From the NCBI RefSeq assembly GCF_006265175.1, contig NZ_VDCQ01000001.1, forward strand, positions 62,001 through 126,000: 64,000 nucleotides of DNA. Direction: 5' to 3'. Both the position numbers and the translations under genes were made by a program. Under the pieces are notes generated by a model. It had not been told where the DNA came from. It saw only the letters and a program-made list of their open reading frames with translations, and did not search any database. This document shows, one piece after another, positions 8,817 through 17,763 of this stretch. The DNA comes from Paenibacillus hemerocallicola. GTDB taxonomy: Bacteria; Bacillota; Bacilli; Paenibacillales; NBRC-103111. The stretch's first letter is position 1. Each line of letters opens with the position of its first letter.

Positions 8817-9131
8817 TTATTGTACGCGGACCGCCGTACCGCTAACGGCTACCATTAGCATTCCGTCGCGGATGACTTCATAGTCGATGTCGATACTGAC
8901 GATCGCATTCGCGCCGTAACGGGAAGCTTGAGAGCGCATTTCCTCGAAAGCCATGTCCCGCGCTTCCTTAAGCTTGCTTTCGTAAGCTCCGGATCTGCCC
9001 CCTACGATATCGGTAATGGAAGCGAAGATGTCCCTTACGATGTTCGCGCCCATGATGGCTTCTCCGGTGACGACGGATACGTACTCCACGATCGATTTGC
9101 CCTCGATGGAAGGCGTAGTTGTCAAAATCAT
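8817..9131 (-). CDS. YbjQ/UPF0145 family protein
   Basis: 104 aa, full length for the family. Conserved features are TTTPSIEG at the start, the [14 protein letters not shown] block, a GGRSGAYE loop and the [13 protein letters not shown] block near the C-terminus. The family forms small pentamer-like rings; the biochemical role is not known. ATG start with GGAGG eight bases upstream. It is transcribed divergently from the LrgA/LrgB pair. Confidence 0.85.
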   Translation of the reverse strand: MILTTTPSIEGKSIVEYVSVVTGEAIMGANIVRDIFASITDIVGGRSGAYESKLKEARDMAFEEMRSQASRYGANAIVSIDIDYEVIRDGMLMVAVSGTAVRVQ

Positions 9132-9170
9132 TGTAATCCTCCATTCGTTTCATTTAGCATTCCTTATTTA

Positions 9171-9179
9171 TGATATACT
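9171..9179 (+). promoter_or_regulatory. Extended -10 promoter of the LrgA/LrgB pair
   Basis: TGATATACT, TG plus a TATACT -10, 47 bases before the TTG start of the LrgA-like gene. The -35 box is weak. Confidence 0.5.
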
Positions 9180-9226
9180 TTTCCTTGATTAATAAAAAGT
9201 AAAAAGTTGTGAAAGGTGGAACCCGT

Positions 9227-9580
9227 TTGCGAGGGCTGGCCATATTGCTTTCCTTCCACTTCGCGGGCTTGCTTGTCCGCGGATTGCTCCATATTCCGCT
9301 TCCAGCCAATGTAATCGGTCTTATTCTATTTGTCGTATTTCTGTTCGCCGGATGGGTAAAGCTCGAATGGGTGGAGGAGAGCGGGCAGTTTCTGCTTCGT
9401 CATATGATGCTGTTTTTCGCTCCGTTCATCGTCGGGACGATCGTGTTTTTTCCCGTCATCGGCGGGAACGCCATCGGAATCGGGTTGAGTCTCATCGGCG
9501 GGACGCTGCTGGTGCTGCTCGTTACGGGAAAGGTCACCGCGGCGTTATCGGAAAAGGAGGCTCCCGCCGATGAACGGTAG
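9227..9580 (+). CDS. CidA/LrgA family membrane protein
   Basis: About 117 aa with four predicted membrane helices and the family signature IPLPANVIGLILF. LrgA/CidA proteins act with LrgB/CidB in the cytoplasmic membrane as a holin-like or carboxylate (pyruvate) transport pair linked to autolysis control. The TTG at 9227 has AAAGGTGGA six bases upstream; the GTG at 9209 would contain that site. It overlaps the next gene by 11 bases. Confidence 0.87.
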   Translation: MRGLAILLSFHFAGLLVRGLLHIPLPANVIGLILFVVFLFAGWVKLEWVEESGQFLLRHMMLFFAPFIVGTIVFFPVIGGNAIGIGLSLIGGTLLVLLVTGKVTAALSEKEAPADER

Positions 9581-10262
9581 CCACTGGTGGAATGAGCCTT
9601 TGTTCGGAGTGACGATTACGGTTCTCGCTTATGTTCTCGCGCTTCATCTGCATACCCGCTTCAGGTGGCTTCATCCGCTGTTCGTTTGTTCGACGGCGGT
9701 GATCGTATTTTTGCTCGTCAGCGGCATTTCGTACGAATCTTACCGGATCGGAGCCGATCTGCTCATTTTCTGCCTCGGACCGGCTACGGTAGCGCTTGGC
9801 GTACCGATGTACAAGCATGCGGTTCGGCTCAAACGACAGCTTCGCGCCATCGTTACCGGCGTATTGGCCGGCAGCTTGTGCGGGATGACGAGCAGCGCTT
9901 TTTTCATTTGGATCGCGGGCGGGTCCAGAGAGCTATGGATTACAGCGCTGCCCAAATCGACCAGTTCGCCGATCTCCATTGAAATCGTAAAGCTGCTGGG
10001 AGGCGTGCCGGAGCTGGGCGCAGTTCTCACCGTATTGACCGGGTTGGTCGGGAGCATGTTCGGACCCGCTTTTCTGCGGGCCGCAGGCGTTCGCGACGAC
10101 GTGGCGCTGGGCGTCGCAATAGGCACCGCATCGCACGGAATCGGCACGGCCAGAATTATTCGGGAAAATGAACTTCAGGGCAGTGCGGGCGGACTCGCCA
10201 TGGGGCTTACCGGAATTGTCACCTCGTTGTTGTCCGTTCCGTTATACTGGTGGCTGCAGTAG
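9570..10262 (+). CDS. CidB/LrgB family membrane protein
   Basis: 230 aa, multi-spanning (six to seven helices). It carries the LrgB signatures LGPATVALGVPMY, the KSTSSPISIEI motif and the SHGIGTARI motif near the C-terminus. Partner of the LrgA-like protein encoded just before it, with overlapping frames, so the two are made together. No LytSR regulator lies alongside. Confidence 0.9.
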   Translation: MNGSHWWNEPLFGVTITVLAYVLALHLHTRFRWLHPLFVCSTAVIVFLLVSGISYESYRIGADLLIFCLGPATVALGVPMYKHAVRLKRQLRAIVTGVLAGSLCGMTSSAFFIWIAGGSRELWITALPKSTSSPISIEIVKLLGGVPELGAVLTVLTGLVGSMFGPAFLRAAGVRDDVALGVAIGTASHGIGTARIIRENELQGSAGGLAMGLTGIVTSLLSVPLYWWLQ

Positions 10263-10382
10263 TCGAATTTCGCACGTGGGAAGACGACCATCGATCTCTA
10301 TCGATACAAAAGCCTGCTGGCGCGCAGGCTTATTAGCTTATTAACGATCGTTAACCTCATTAATGTTCATTTCCGATATATG

Positions 10383-10411
10383 CAAAAAACTCCCGAACGA
10401 TGTCGGGAGTT
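10383..10411 (-). terminator. Rho-independent terminator of sufU
   Basis: On the minus strand a 9-bp stem (AACTCCCGA pairing with TCGGGAGTT) is followed by six T. It lies just after the sufU stop codon. Confidence 0.85.
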
Positions 10412-10436
10412 TGGATATGCCGAGAAGGCGGGCAAA

Positions 10437-10871
10437 TTAATGAGTATGCTGCTTGATGGCGCGGTCCAAGCCGTTCCAGCCGAGTAGAGAGCAATTGTGA
10501 CGCGCTCTAAGCTTATGGACGCCGGATAGGGCGAGCGCGTCGCCGAGCTCGTCCTCGTCCTCGGGCAGTTCGCCGTTTTTGATCATGTCGGTGAACACGC
10601 CGATGAGCCGTTCCGCTTCCTCGATCGATTTCCCTTTGACCAGATCGGTCATCATCGAGCAGGATGCCATGCTGATCGAGCAACCCTCGCCCTCGAATTT
10701 AACGTCCTTAATGTTCCGGTTCTCGTCTACCGTCATGTACAGTACCATTACATCGCCGCAGGTCGGATTTTTATATGGGAATTGGATGGAGCCTTCCGCA
10801 TCGAGCTTGCCTTTGTTGCGGGGATTTTTATAATGATCCATGACGATTTGTTTGTACAGGTTTTCCAGCAC
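10437..10871 (-). CDS. sufU: SufU, sulfur-relay protein for Fe-S cluster assembly
   Basis: 144 aa. Zinc/sulfur ligands Cys38 (with Asp40 in TCGD), Cys64 and Cys127 match SufU, which accepts sulfur from the cysteine desulfurase SufS. The insertion between the second and third Cys that separates SufU from IscU is present (the ELPEDEDELGD area). GTG start at 10871 with GAGGTGAG upstream. In Bacillus it sits in a sufCDSUB operon. Here it stands alone behind a nitroreductase gene and has its own terminator. Confidence 0.92.
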   Translation of the reverse strand: MLENLYKQIVMDHYKNPRNKGKLDAEGSIQFPYKNPTCGDVMVLYMTVDENRNIKDVKFEGEGCSISMASCSMMTDLVKGKSIEEAERLIGVFTDMIKNGELPEDEDELGDALALSGVHKLRARHNCSLLGWNGLDRAIKQHTH

Positions 10872-10969
10872 TGTCTCTCACCTCGCGCTTAAACTATCGG
10901 GAATGTGCATTCATTCCTCTTATTCTACACCAATTCGCGCAAGTTGAAAACAGCCGGCGTACCGGTCGA

Positions 10970-11575
10970 TTAAGAGGAACGATTTCCGAAGGTGCCGCTA
11001 TGCAGCATTTGAGCGACCGGTTTGCGGTCGGAAGGCTTCTCTCGCTCGCGCAGATTCTCGGGCAACGCTTCCTCGTCTCCTTGATAGCCGATCGCAATTA
11101 CGGCATGGGCTTCATAATCTTCCGGAATGCCCAGCGAAGCACGGGCTTTGTCCGCATCGAAGCCTCCCATAGCGTGCGTCACGAGTCCTTTGCGCGTAGC
11201 CTCCAGCGCCATAAATCCCCAGGCCGCGCCGGTGTCGAAAGCATGCGTACGGTTCGGCCTGCCTCTCGAATTAATCCGGTTGGAGAGCGCAAGCGCGATG
11301 ACGGGAGCTTTATCGCACCAAAGCCGGTTGCCTTCGTTAATGAATCCGAGAAAAACCGTTTTTTCGGCCTCGGTGCGTGCCACGATAAACTGCCACGGCT
11401 GCTCGTTATTGGCGGACGGAGCCCAGCGTGCCGCTTCGAACAAGCTAAGCAGCGTATCGTCATCCACTTGGGCGGAGGAAAAAGACCGGGGAGACCAGCG
11501 ACGCACGTACACAGGATCGATATCGAATTCGGCTTGACGGTAGCCGGAGACGGCACCGCTTTCTATTTTGCTCAT
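10970..11575 (-). CDS. Nitroreductase family protein
   Basis: 201 aa, FMN-dependent NAD(P)H oxidoreductase fold. Family features are RRWSPRSF near the N-terminus (FMN phosphate binding), APSANNEQPW (flavin contact) and GYQGDEEALPENL near the C-terminus. The physiological substrate is not evident. The ATG at 11575 has GGGAGGT nine bases upstream. Longer in-frame starts begin in unrelated sequence. Same strand as sufU, with a 98-base gap. Confidence 0.88.
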   Translation of the reverse strand: MSKIESGAVSGYRQAEFDIDPVYVRRWSPRSFSSAQVDDDTLLSLFEAARWAPSANNEQPWQFIVARTEAEKTVFLGFINEGNRLWCDKAPVIALALSNRINSRGRPNRTHAFDTGAAWGFMALEATRKGLVTHAMGGFDADKARASLGIPEDYEAHAVIAIGYQGDEEALPENLREREKPSDRKPVAQMLHSGTFGNRSS

Positions 11576-11756
11576 TTGAATCATACCTCCCGGGCAATTG
11601 GATAGTTCCTGACTGCATCGATTATATAATAACCGAAGCGCGTTTTCACGTTTTGTGGCGCGAGTACGGACAAAAGCCGTCATAACCGCGAATGATTTTT
11701 CCAACGGGGGACAAACTAATTGGTGGAGCTTGGCATAATGGAAAGGAGGAGCCGGT

Positions 11757-11960
11757 ATGCAGCTGAACAATCAAGACTACGTCGTGATCAAGCAGGCGCT
11801 CACAATCGCCCTGCGGCACGAGGGGAGCAAGCAGGCTTCTTACAGCTACCGCGAGGTGCTGGCGAAGCTGTCCATGGAGCCCAAGGAACGGCATGCAGAC
11901 GGGTTTTTCGCCGACCGGGACGGGTTCCGGTACGATTATGACGACGCTGCGGAGAGCTGA
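11757..11960 (+). CDS. Small protein of unknown function
   Basis: 67 aa, charged, no membrane segment. ATG start with a strong GGAAAGGAGG ribosome binding site, and a CATAAT -10-like box with TGG spacing about 18 bases before the start. It does not match a family I recognise. A hairpin terminator lies about 160 bases downstream. Confidence 0.6.
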   Translation: MQLNNQDYVVIKQALTIALRHEGSKQASYSYREVLAKLSMEPKERHADGFFADRDGFRYDYDDAAES

Positions 11961-12118
11961 ACTTTTCCCGGGAAAGCGCAGGAAGCGACAGAAGACGAGT
12001 CAATTATATTGCGAATTGTCTGAATATTCTATTCGATACGACAAGTTCTATTCAAAACTGACGCTGCAGTCCGTGAATCATTCGCGATTCGGTCAACCAA
12101 ACCGCATATTCCATAAGG

Positions 12119-12147
12119 AACCGCCCGCACAAATAGGCGGTTTTTGT
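12119..12147 (+). terminator. Rho-independent terminator ahead of mrfA
   Basis: AACCGCC pairs with GGCGGTT over a 10-base loop, followed by a T-run. It isolates the mrfAB promoter from upstream transcription. Confidence 0.75.
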
Positions 12148-12158
12148 TTGCCTTCGTA

Positions 12159-12187
12159 TTGTCATGCGAACGTATATTCTGTACAAT
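12159..12187 (+). promoter_or_regulatory. mrfAB promoter with LexA-like box in the spacer
   Basis: -35 TTGTCA (12159-12164), 17-base spacer, -10 TACAAT (12182-12187). The spacer holds CGAACGTATATTCT (12167-12180), which matches 12 of 14 positions of the Bacillus LexA/DinR box CGAACRNRYGTTYC. A repressor there would block RNA polymerase. Damage induction is inferred. Confidence 0.65.
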
Positions 12188-12241
12188 TGGGATAACGGAA
12201 CCTATCGAACGGGATTCGAAATGACGCGAGGTGCAATCGGA

Positions 12242-14527
12242 ATGAATCGGCTGACTGGAAAAGTATCCTCTATCCAAGAAATGATCGATATGATCAAGCA
12301 AACGCCCGAATTGATGAGCCAAGTGACGTATTGGCATACGATTCCGCCCAGACCGGCAAGCTTTGCCGAGTTTCCGGATACGATCGATGCCGGCCTTCGG
12401 GCCGCGCTTGCGGATAAAGGGATCGATCGTCTATATACGCATCAGGCCGAGTCGTTTCGCGAGGCGGAAGAAGGGCGCAACGTCGTTGCCGTAACGCCGA
12501 CCGCTTCGGGAAAGACGCTGTGTTACAATTTGCCGGTGCTGAACCGAATTTTGCGCGACGACAGCTCTCGGGCTTTATATTTGTTTCCGACGAAGGCGCT
12601 GGCCCAGGATCAAGTGGCCGAGCTGCACGAAATCGTCGACTCGCTTGGCGCCGATATTAAGACCCATACGTATGACGGGGACACGCCGCCGACGGTTCGG
12701 CAAGCCATACGCAATGCGGGGCACATCGTCGTGACGAACCCGGACATGCTTCATTCGGCGATTTTGCCTCACCATACGAAATGGGTCAAGCTGTTCGAGA
12801 ATATCCAATTTATCGTGATCGACGAGCTGCACAGCTACCGCGGCGTTTTCGGCAGCCATGTCGCCAACGTTATTCGCCGGCTGAAACGGATATGCCGTTT
12901 TTACGGCTCGAACCCGCAGTTCATTTGCGCATCGGCCACGATCGACAATCCGGGAGAGCACGCGGAACGGCTCGTCGGCGAGCCGGTAACGCTCGTTAAC
13001 CGCAACGGAGCCCCCGCCGGCGAGAAGCACTTCGTCTTCTACAACCCTCCCGTCGTGAACAAGCAGTTGGGCATCCGCAGAAGCAGCGTGCTCGAATCGC
13101 AGAAAATAGCCGCCTTTTTGCTGAAGAACGACATCCAGACGATCGTGTTCGCCCGCAGCCGCGTAAGGGTCGAGCTGCTGCTCACTTATTTGCAGGAGCT
13201 GGTCCGGCACGAGCTGGGGACGAAGTCGATCCGGGGATACCGGGGCGGTTATTTGCCCAAGCAGCGCAGGGAGATCGAAAGGGGTTTGCGCTCCGGGGAA
13301 ATTCGCGGCGTCGTGAGCACGAACGCGTTGGAGCTTGGCATCGACATCGGCCAACTGCAGGCTTGCGTCATGAACGGTTATCCGGGTACGGTGGCAAGCG
13401 CCTGGCAGCAGTCGGGAAGGGCCGGACGCAGACAGGAGAGCTCGATCACGTTTATGGTGGCGAGCAGCAATCCGCTCGACCAGTTCATGATCGAGAATCC
13501 GAAATATTTTTTCGAACGGTCCCCGGAGCGGGCGCTCATTCAGCCGGACAACTTGATCATATTGCTCGACCATGTCAAATGCGCCGCTTACGAGCTGCCG
13601 TTCGAGGAGAACGATCGGTTCGGCGACGAGCCGCTTTCGGAGCTGCTGGAATTTCTGGCCGAGGAGAAAATCGTACACCGGGTCAAAGGCCGCTGGTACT
13701 GGATGGAGCAGTCGTTCCCCGCGCACGATATTTCCCTTAGGTCAGCAGCCCAGGAAAACATCATCATCATCGATATGTCGAACGGCAGCCGCGTCATCGG
13801 AGAGGTCGACCGGTTCAGTGCGCAGACACTCGTACACGAGGAAGCGATATACATACACGAGGGCGTACAATTTCAGGTAGAGAAGCTGGACTACGAGGAG
13901 AAGAAGGCGTACGTCCGCGAGGTGGACGTCGATTACTACACGGACGCCAATCTGGCGGTACAACTGAAGGTGCTGCAAACCCACAAGGAAGAGACGGCGG
14001 GCTTGGCGGAGCGCCGGTTCGGCGAAGTGACGATCAACGCGAAGGCTACCATATTCAAAAAAATACGGCTGCGCACCCATGAAAATATCGGCTCCGGTCC
14101 GATCCATTTGCCGGAGGAAGAAATGCATACGAGCTCCTATTGGATCACGTTCGGCGAGGAAGCGACCCGGGACTTGAGCGCCAACGACCTGCAGTATGCG
14201 CTGCTGGGCTTGGCAAACGTCATGGTTCATTTGGCTGCGCTCTATCTGATGTGCGATCCGCTCGACATCCGGGTCGTTCCGCAGGTGCGGTCGATTCACG
14301 ACAAAATGCCGACGATCTTTTTCTACGACCGCTATCCGGGCGGAGTAGGCTTGAGCGAACGGCTGTATGACGTACACGGCTCGTTGATCGAAGAAGCGGC
14401 CAGACATATAACCGGCTGCGGCTGTTTGAGCGGCTGTCCCGCCTGCGTCGGACCGATCGAAGAGGTCGGATTGACCGGCAAGCCGCTTGCGGTAAAGCTG
14501 CTCGCCGCGATGAAGGGAGTGCGCTGA
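12242..14527 (+). CDS. mrfA: MrfA/YprA-type DEXH helicase with DUF1998 domain
   Basis: 761 aa. Superfamily 2 helicase: Walker A TPTASGKT, DELH box in VIDELHSY, CASATI motif III, and C-terminal motifs STNALELGID and QQSGRAGRRQ. The C-terminal MZB/DUF1998 domain ends with a four-Cys cluster (CGCLSGCPAC) expected to bind zinc. In B. subtilis MrfA works with exonuclease MrfB in excision repair of mitomycin C adducts. The ATG at 12242 has GAGGTG nine bases upstream; the in-frame ATG at 12164 lies inside the promoter. mrfB follows two bases after the stop. Confidence 0.93.
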   Translation: MNRLTGKVSSIQEMIDMIKQTPELMSQVTYWHTIPPRPASFAEFPDTIDAGLRAALADKGIDRLYTHQAESFREAEEGRNVVAVTPTASGKTLCYNLPVLNRILRDDSSRALYLFPTKALAQDQVAELHEIVDSLGADIKTHTYDGDTPPTVRQAIRNAGHIVVTNPDMLHSAILPHHTKWVKLFENIQFIVIDELHSYRGVFGSHVANVIRRLKRICRFYGSNPQFICASATIDNPGEHAERLVGEPVTLVNRNGAPAGEKHFVFYNPPVVNKQLGIRRSSVLESQKIAAFLLKNDIQTIVFARSRVRVELLLTYLQELVRHELGTKSIRGYRGGYLPKQRREIERGLRSGEIRGVVSTNALELGIDIGQLQACVMNGYPGTVASAWQQSGRAGRRQESSITFMVASSNPLDQFMIENPKYFFERSPERALIQPDNLIILLDHVKCAAYELPFEENDRFGDEPLSELLEFLAEEKIVHRVKGRWYWMEQSFPAHDISLRSAAQENIIIIDMSNGSRVIGEVDRFSAQTLVHEEAIYIHEGVQFQVEKLDYEEKKAYVREVDVDYYTDANLAVQLKVLQTHKEETAGLAERRFGEVTINAKATIFKKIRLRTHENIGSGPIHLPEEEMHTSSYWITFGEEATRDLSANDLQYALLGLANVMVHLAALYLMCDPLDIRVVPQVRSIHDKMPTIFFYDRYPGGVGLSERLYDVHGSLIEEAARHITGCGCLSGCPACVGPIEEVGLTGKPLAVKLLAAMKGVR

Positions 14528-14529
14528 CG

Positions 14530-16008
14530 ATGGGCTCGCTGAAAGAACGGTTGGGACGGCTGAAGAAAACGGCCGACGCTCCCGTCATATCCGCCTCGAT
14601 CGATCCGCCCGAGATCGAATCGCTGGGCGCTTCATGGGAACGTCTCGGGGCCATGATGCATCACAACGATTGGGGACAATTCATAATCCGCCGACGGAGT
14701 TACCCGCTCCATCACGCTCACGGTTTATATCGCTTAGGGGAGCTCTGCGGAGAAGCTGCGCCGCTATCCGCGCTCGGAGCGGCTGCGAAAAAGCGAAACG
14801 GCAGGAAGGGAACCGGACGCAACCAAGCGGCAGCGAGCGATTCCGGAGGAGCGGCTTCGCCATCGCTCCCGAGCGTCGGTCATGAGCGGCTGTTGTTTCT
14901 CGATACGGAGACGACCGGGCTTGGAGTAGGCGCAGGCAACGTTGCTTTTATGGTCGGAATCGGGTATTACGAATCGGCCGCTTTCGTGGTGGAGCAGCTG
15001 TTTATTCGCAATCCGGCAGAGGAAGCCGCCATGCTGCATCATTTGCGGGAAAGGCTCGCGGTACGCGATATGCTCGTATCGTATAACGGCAAATGCTTCG
15101 ATTGGCCGATTTTGAAAAATCGCTACATCTTGAACAGGCAAAAGGATGGCGCCACGGATCCGGTTCACTTCGACTTTTTGTATCCGTCCCGCAGCTTGTG
15201 GCGCAATACGCTGCCTTCGTGCCGGTTGAGCTCGGTGGAGCGGGAACGTCTCGGCTTGAGCCGGATCGACGACGTGCCCGGCTCGCTGGCTCCCGCTCTT
15301 TATTTTCAATATTTGGCCGAGGGCGATCCGGCGCTAGTGGCGGGCGTGTTCGAGCATAACGAGAAGGATGTTCTGACTCTCGCTTGTTTGGCCGTCCACC
15401 TGACGCGGCTGATGGCCGGGACCGTAAGCACGGCCCGGATGGAACCGGAGGAACTGTTCCGGCTGGCGCTTTGGCTCGACAAAGTGGGACGCGCGGAGGA
15501 AGCGGACGAGGCGTTCAGGGAGCTGCTCGGCCGGGATTCGGATCAAGCCTCCGACTACTGGTTGCCCGCAGCCGATTTCTATAAGCGGCAAGGCCGGTTC
15601 GAGCCGGCGGTGTCGTTGTGGGAACGGACGATCGAGCGAAAGCGGCGATCCCGCATAGCACCGCTTACGCCCTACGTGGAGCTCGCCATGTTTTACGAGC
15701 ATCAGCAAAAAGACTACGACCGCGCGCTCGAATACGCGGAACAAGCATTTGAGAAGGCGCGCGGTAGATTGACCGCAGTCCGCAAGGAAGGCGGCGGCGC
15801 AGAGGAAATCGAGGCCATACGCAAACGGGTCGATCGGCTCATGACGAAGCGGGATACCGCCTTGCAGAGAAGGAACGCTCGTCCAAAGCCGGATTCCGCC
15901 AAGCGCGGGGGTAAGGGGAATTCAGGCGTATGGCAGCAAATGCTGCCTATAGCCGGAGATGAACGACGATACCGGGAATTGACCGAACGGAGGACCGAAA
16001 GCATATGA
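14530..16008 (+). CDS. mrfB: MrfB/YprB-type DEDDh exonuclease
   Basis: 492 aa. The RNase H-like exonuclease core starts with FLDTETTGLG (catalytic Asp and Glu, about residues 119-128), followed by the VSYNGKCFDWPILKNR motif and a later HNEKDVLTL motif that would carry the catalytic His/Asp. The C-terminal half is helical with TPR-like repeats. It is longer than the Bacillus protein because of an N-terminal low-complexity linker and a basic tail. Tight spacing after mrfA and a 4-base overlap with the next gene indicate an operon. Confidence 0.9.
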   Translation: MGSLKERLGRLKKTADAPVISASIDPPEIESLGASWERLGAMMHHNDWGQFIIRRRSYPLHHAHGLYRLGELCGEAAPLSALGAAAKKRNGRKGTGRNQAAASDSGGAASPSLPSVGHERLLFLDTETTGLGVGAGNVAFMVGIGYYESAAFVVEQLFIRNPAEEAAMLHHLRERLAVRDMLVSYNGKCFDWPILKNRYILNRQKDGATDPVHFDFLYPSRSLWRNTLPSCRLSSVERERLGLSRIDDVPGSLAPALYFQYLAEGDPALVAGVFEHNEKDVLTLACLAVHLTRLMAGTVSTARMEPEELFRLALWLDKVGRAEEADEAFRELLGRDSDQASDYWLPAADFYKRQGRFEPAVSLWERTIERKRRSRIAPLTPYVELAMFYEHQQKDYDRALEYAEQAFEKARGRLTAVRKEGGGAEEIEAIRKRVDRLMTKRDTALQRRNARPKPDSAKRGGKGNSGVWQQMLPIAGDERRYRELTERRTESI

Positions 16009-16805
16009 CCGTTGCCGAAAAGCGTTACGCCTTCCTGATCGATCTGGACGGAACGATGTACGCGGGACATTCTACGATTCCGCACGCGGCGGCATTCGTC
16101 GCGAGACTTAGGGAGCTGTCGCTCCCCTTTTTGTTTGTGACCAACAATTCATCCCGGACGCCGGAAGCGGTGGCCGGGCATTTGACGGATATGGGTATCG
16201 CTTCGACCGCTGCGGAGGTGGTCACTTCCTCGCAATGCGCGGCAAGATACATGGCTACGAGTACCCGTGGACGTCGCGTATACGCAATCGGCGAGGACGG
16301 GTTAAAGTCGGCTCTGCAGGAAGCGGGGCTGGAGCTTGTGGAAGAGCGACCGGACTTTGTCGTTCAGGGCATCGACCGGCAATTCTCCTATCATAAGCTG
16401 GAGATGGCGGTTCGCTTTATTTCGGAGGGGGCCGAATACGTGCTGACGAATCCGGATCGGCTGCTCCCGTCGGACGGCAGGCTTGTTCCGGGTGCCGGTT
16501 CGATTTCGGGATCGATCCGGGAAGCGCTGCAGGCGGAGCCGACCGTGATCGGAAAGCCTTGCAGGCCGATTATGGATTATGCGCTCGAACGGCTTGGGAC
16601 CGATTCGGAAGTATGGGTGATCGGAGATAATCCGGCTACCGATATCGGTGCCGGAAGAGCCGCGGGATTGCGTACCGCGCTAGTCTTAACCGGCATTGCC
16701 ACACCGGATAACGTGGAAGAGCTGCTGGCCAGATCGCCGTCGGATTGGAGACCGGATCTGATCTGTGAAAATCTGGCGGAGCTGTTGGCTCGGTTGGACG
16801 TATAA
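16005..16805 (+). CDS. HAD-superfamily phosphatase, NagD/YutF-like
   Basis: 266 aa. HAD motif I DLDGTMY, motif II VTNNSS, Lys in GKPCRPI and motif III GDNPATDI, with a type IIA cap between motifs II and III. The family dephosphorylates nucleotides or sugar phosphates; the substrate cannot be told. It starts inside the mrfB stop codon (ATGA overlap) and so belongs to the mrfAB transcript. Confidence 0.88.
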   Translation: MTVAEKRYAFLIDLDGTMYAGHSTIPHAAAFVARLRELSLPFLFVTNNSSRTPEAVAGHLTDMGIASTAAEVVTSSQCAARYMATSTRGRRVYAIGEDGLKSALQEAGLELVEERPDFVVQGIDRQFSYHKLEMAVRFISEGAEYVLTNPDRLLPSDGRLVPGAGSISGSIREALQAEPTVIGKPCRPIMDYALERLGTDSEVWVIGDNPATDIGAGRAAGLRTALVLTGIATPDNVEELLARSPSDWRPDLICENLAELLARLDV

Positions 16806-16938
16806 CAAGGCGTAAATGGCGGATGGCAAGAGCATGAAAAGTATGAAATCGTTGCCGAAAAGGGTAAGCTAGTACGGAATTGCAAGCGGCGGAGCTTGTT
16901 ATCGCTTGTTAATTAACCCTGTTAAAGAAGGTAATGAT

Positions 16939-17748
16939 ATGCCCGAGCTTCCCGAAATGGAGACGTATAGAACGCTCCTGACCCAACGAGTTTTGCACAA
17001 AACGATCGTCTCGGTCGATATCGAGAGAGAAAAATCGATCAATGTGCCTGTCGGTTTATTCAAGAGCAGAGTGAAAGGCCGGTCGATAACCGGCATATCC
17101 AGGCGGGCCAAGCATTTGCTGTTCCATCTGGACGGCGGCGATTTATTGCTGCTGCACCTGATGCTGGGGGGTTGGATGTTTTATGGAACGGAAAGCGAGA
17201 AGCCGGACCGTACCGCGCAAGTCGTTCTTTCCTTCGGGGAACGCAATCTGTATTTCATCGGACTTCGTCTCGGCTATTTGCACTTGCTGGATAGGGTCGG
17301 AGCGGAACGGAAACTGTCCGGTCTCGGTCCGGAGCCATTGGAACGCGATTTCACGGCACAACGCTTTTCCGGGATATTGGCCAAAAAACGAACCGTTCTG
17401 AAGCCGACCCTTACCGATCAGAAAACGATCGCCGGAATCGGCAATTGCTATTCCGATGAAATTTGCTTCGATGCCGGCATTTTGCCGACCCGATCGATCG
17501 GAACGTTGACGGATGACGAATTCGCCGTGCTGTACCGGTCGATGAATCGCGTATTGAACGAGGCGATCCGATTCGGAGGTTATATGGAAAACCCATTGTT
17601 CCCGGGTGACGCGCTGACGGGAGGGTTCGACAGCCGCTGCGCCGTATACGACCGGGGCGGAGAGCCTTGCGTACGGTGCGGCAATCCGTTGATCCAGAAC
17701 GAATTAGCTTCGCGGAAAGTTTTTTACTGTACCCGCTGCCAACGATAA
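16939..17748 (+). CDS. Fpg/Nei family DNA glycosylase
   Basis: 269 aa. Bifunctional glycosylase/AP lyase for oxidised bases. After removal of Met the catalytic Pro is N-terminal (MPELPEME, with catalytic Glu3). The helix-two-turn-helix region IAGIGNCYSDEICF and the C-terminal zinc finger (CVRCG...CTRCQR) are complete. The ATG at 16939 follows AGAAGGT; the longer frame would bury the catalytic Pro, so the start is certain. It may be a paralogue rather than the housekeeping MutM. Endonuclease IV follows after 15 bases. Confidence 0.93.
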   Translation: MPELPEMETYRTLLTQRVLHKTIVSVDIEREKSINVPVGLFKSRVKGRSITGISRRAKHLLFHLDGGDLLLLHLMLGGWMFYGTESEKPDRTAQVVLSFGERNLYFIGLRLGYLHLLDRVGAERKLSGLGPEPLERDFTAQRFSGILAKKRTVLKPTLTDQKTIAGIGNCYSDEICFDAGILPTRSIGTLTDDEFAVLYRSMNRVLNEAIRFGGYMENPLFPGDALTGGFDSRCAVYDRGGEPCVRCGNPLIQNELASRKVFYCTRCQR

Positions 17749-17763
17749 GAAGGAGGGATCAGG

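Noticed and set aside
12575-13726. 383-aa frame on the minus strand inside mrfA
   Set aside because: Antisense shadow of the helicase, caused by high GC; no ribosome binding site or family features.
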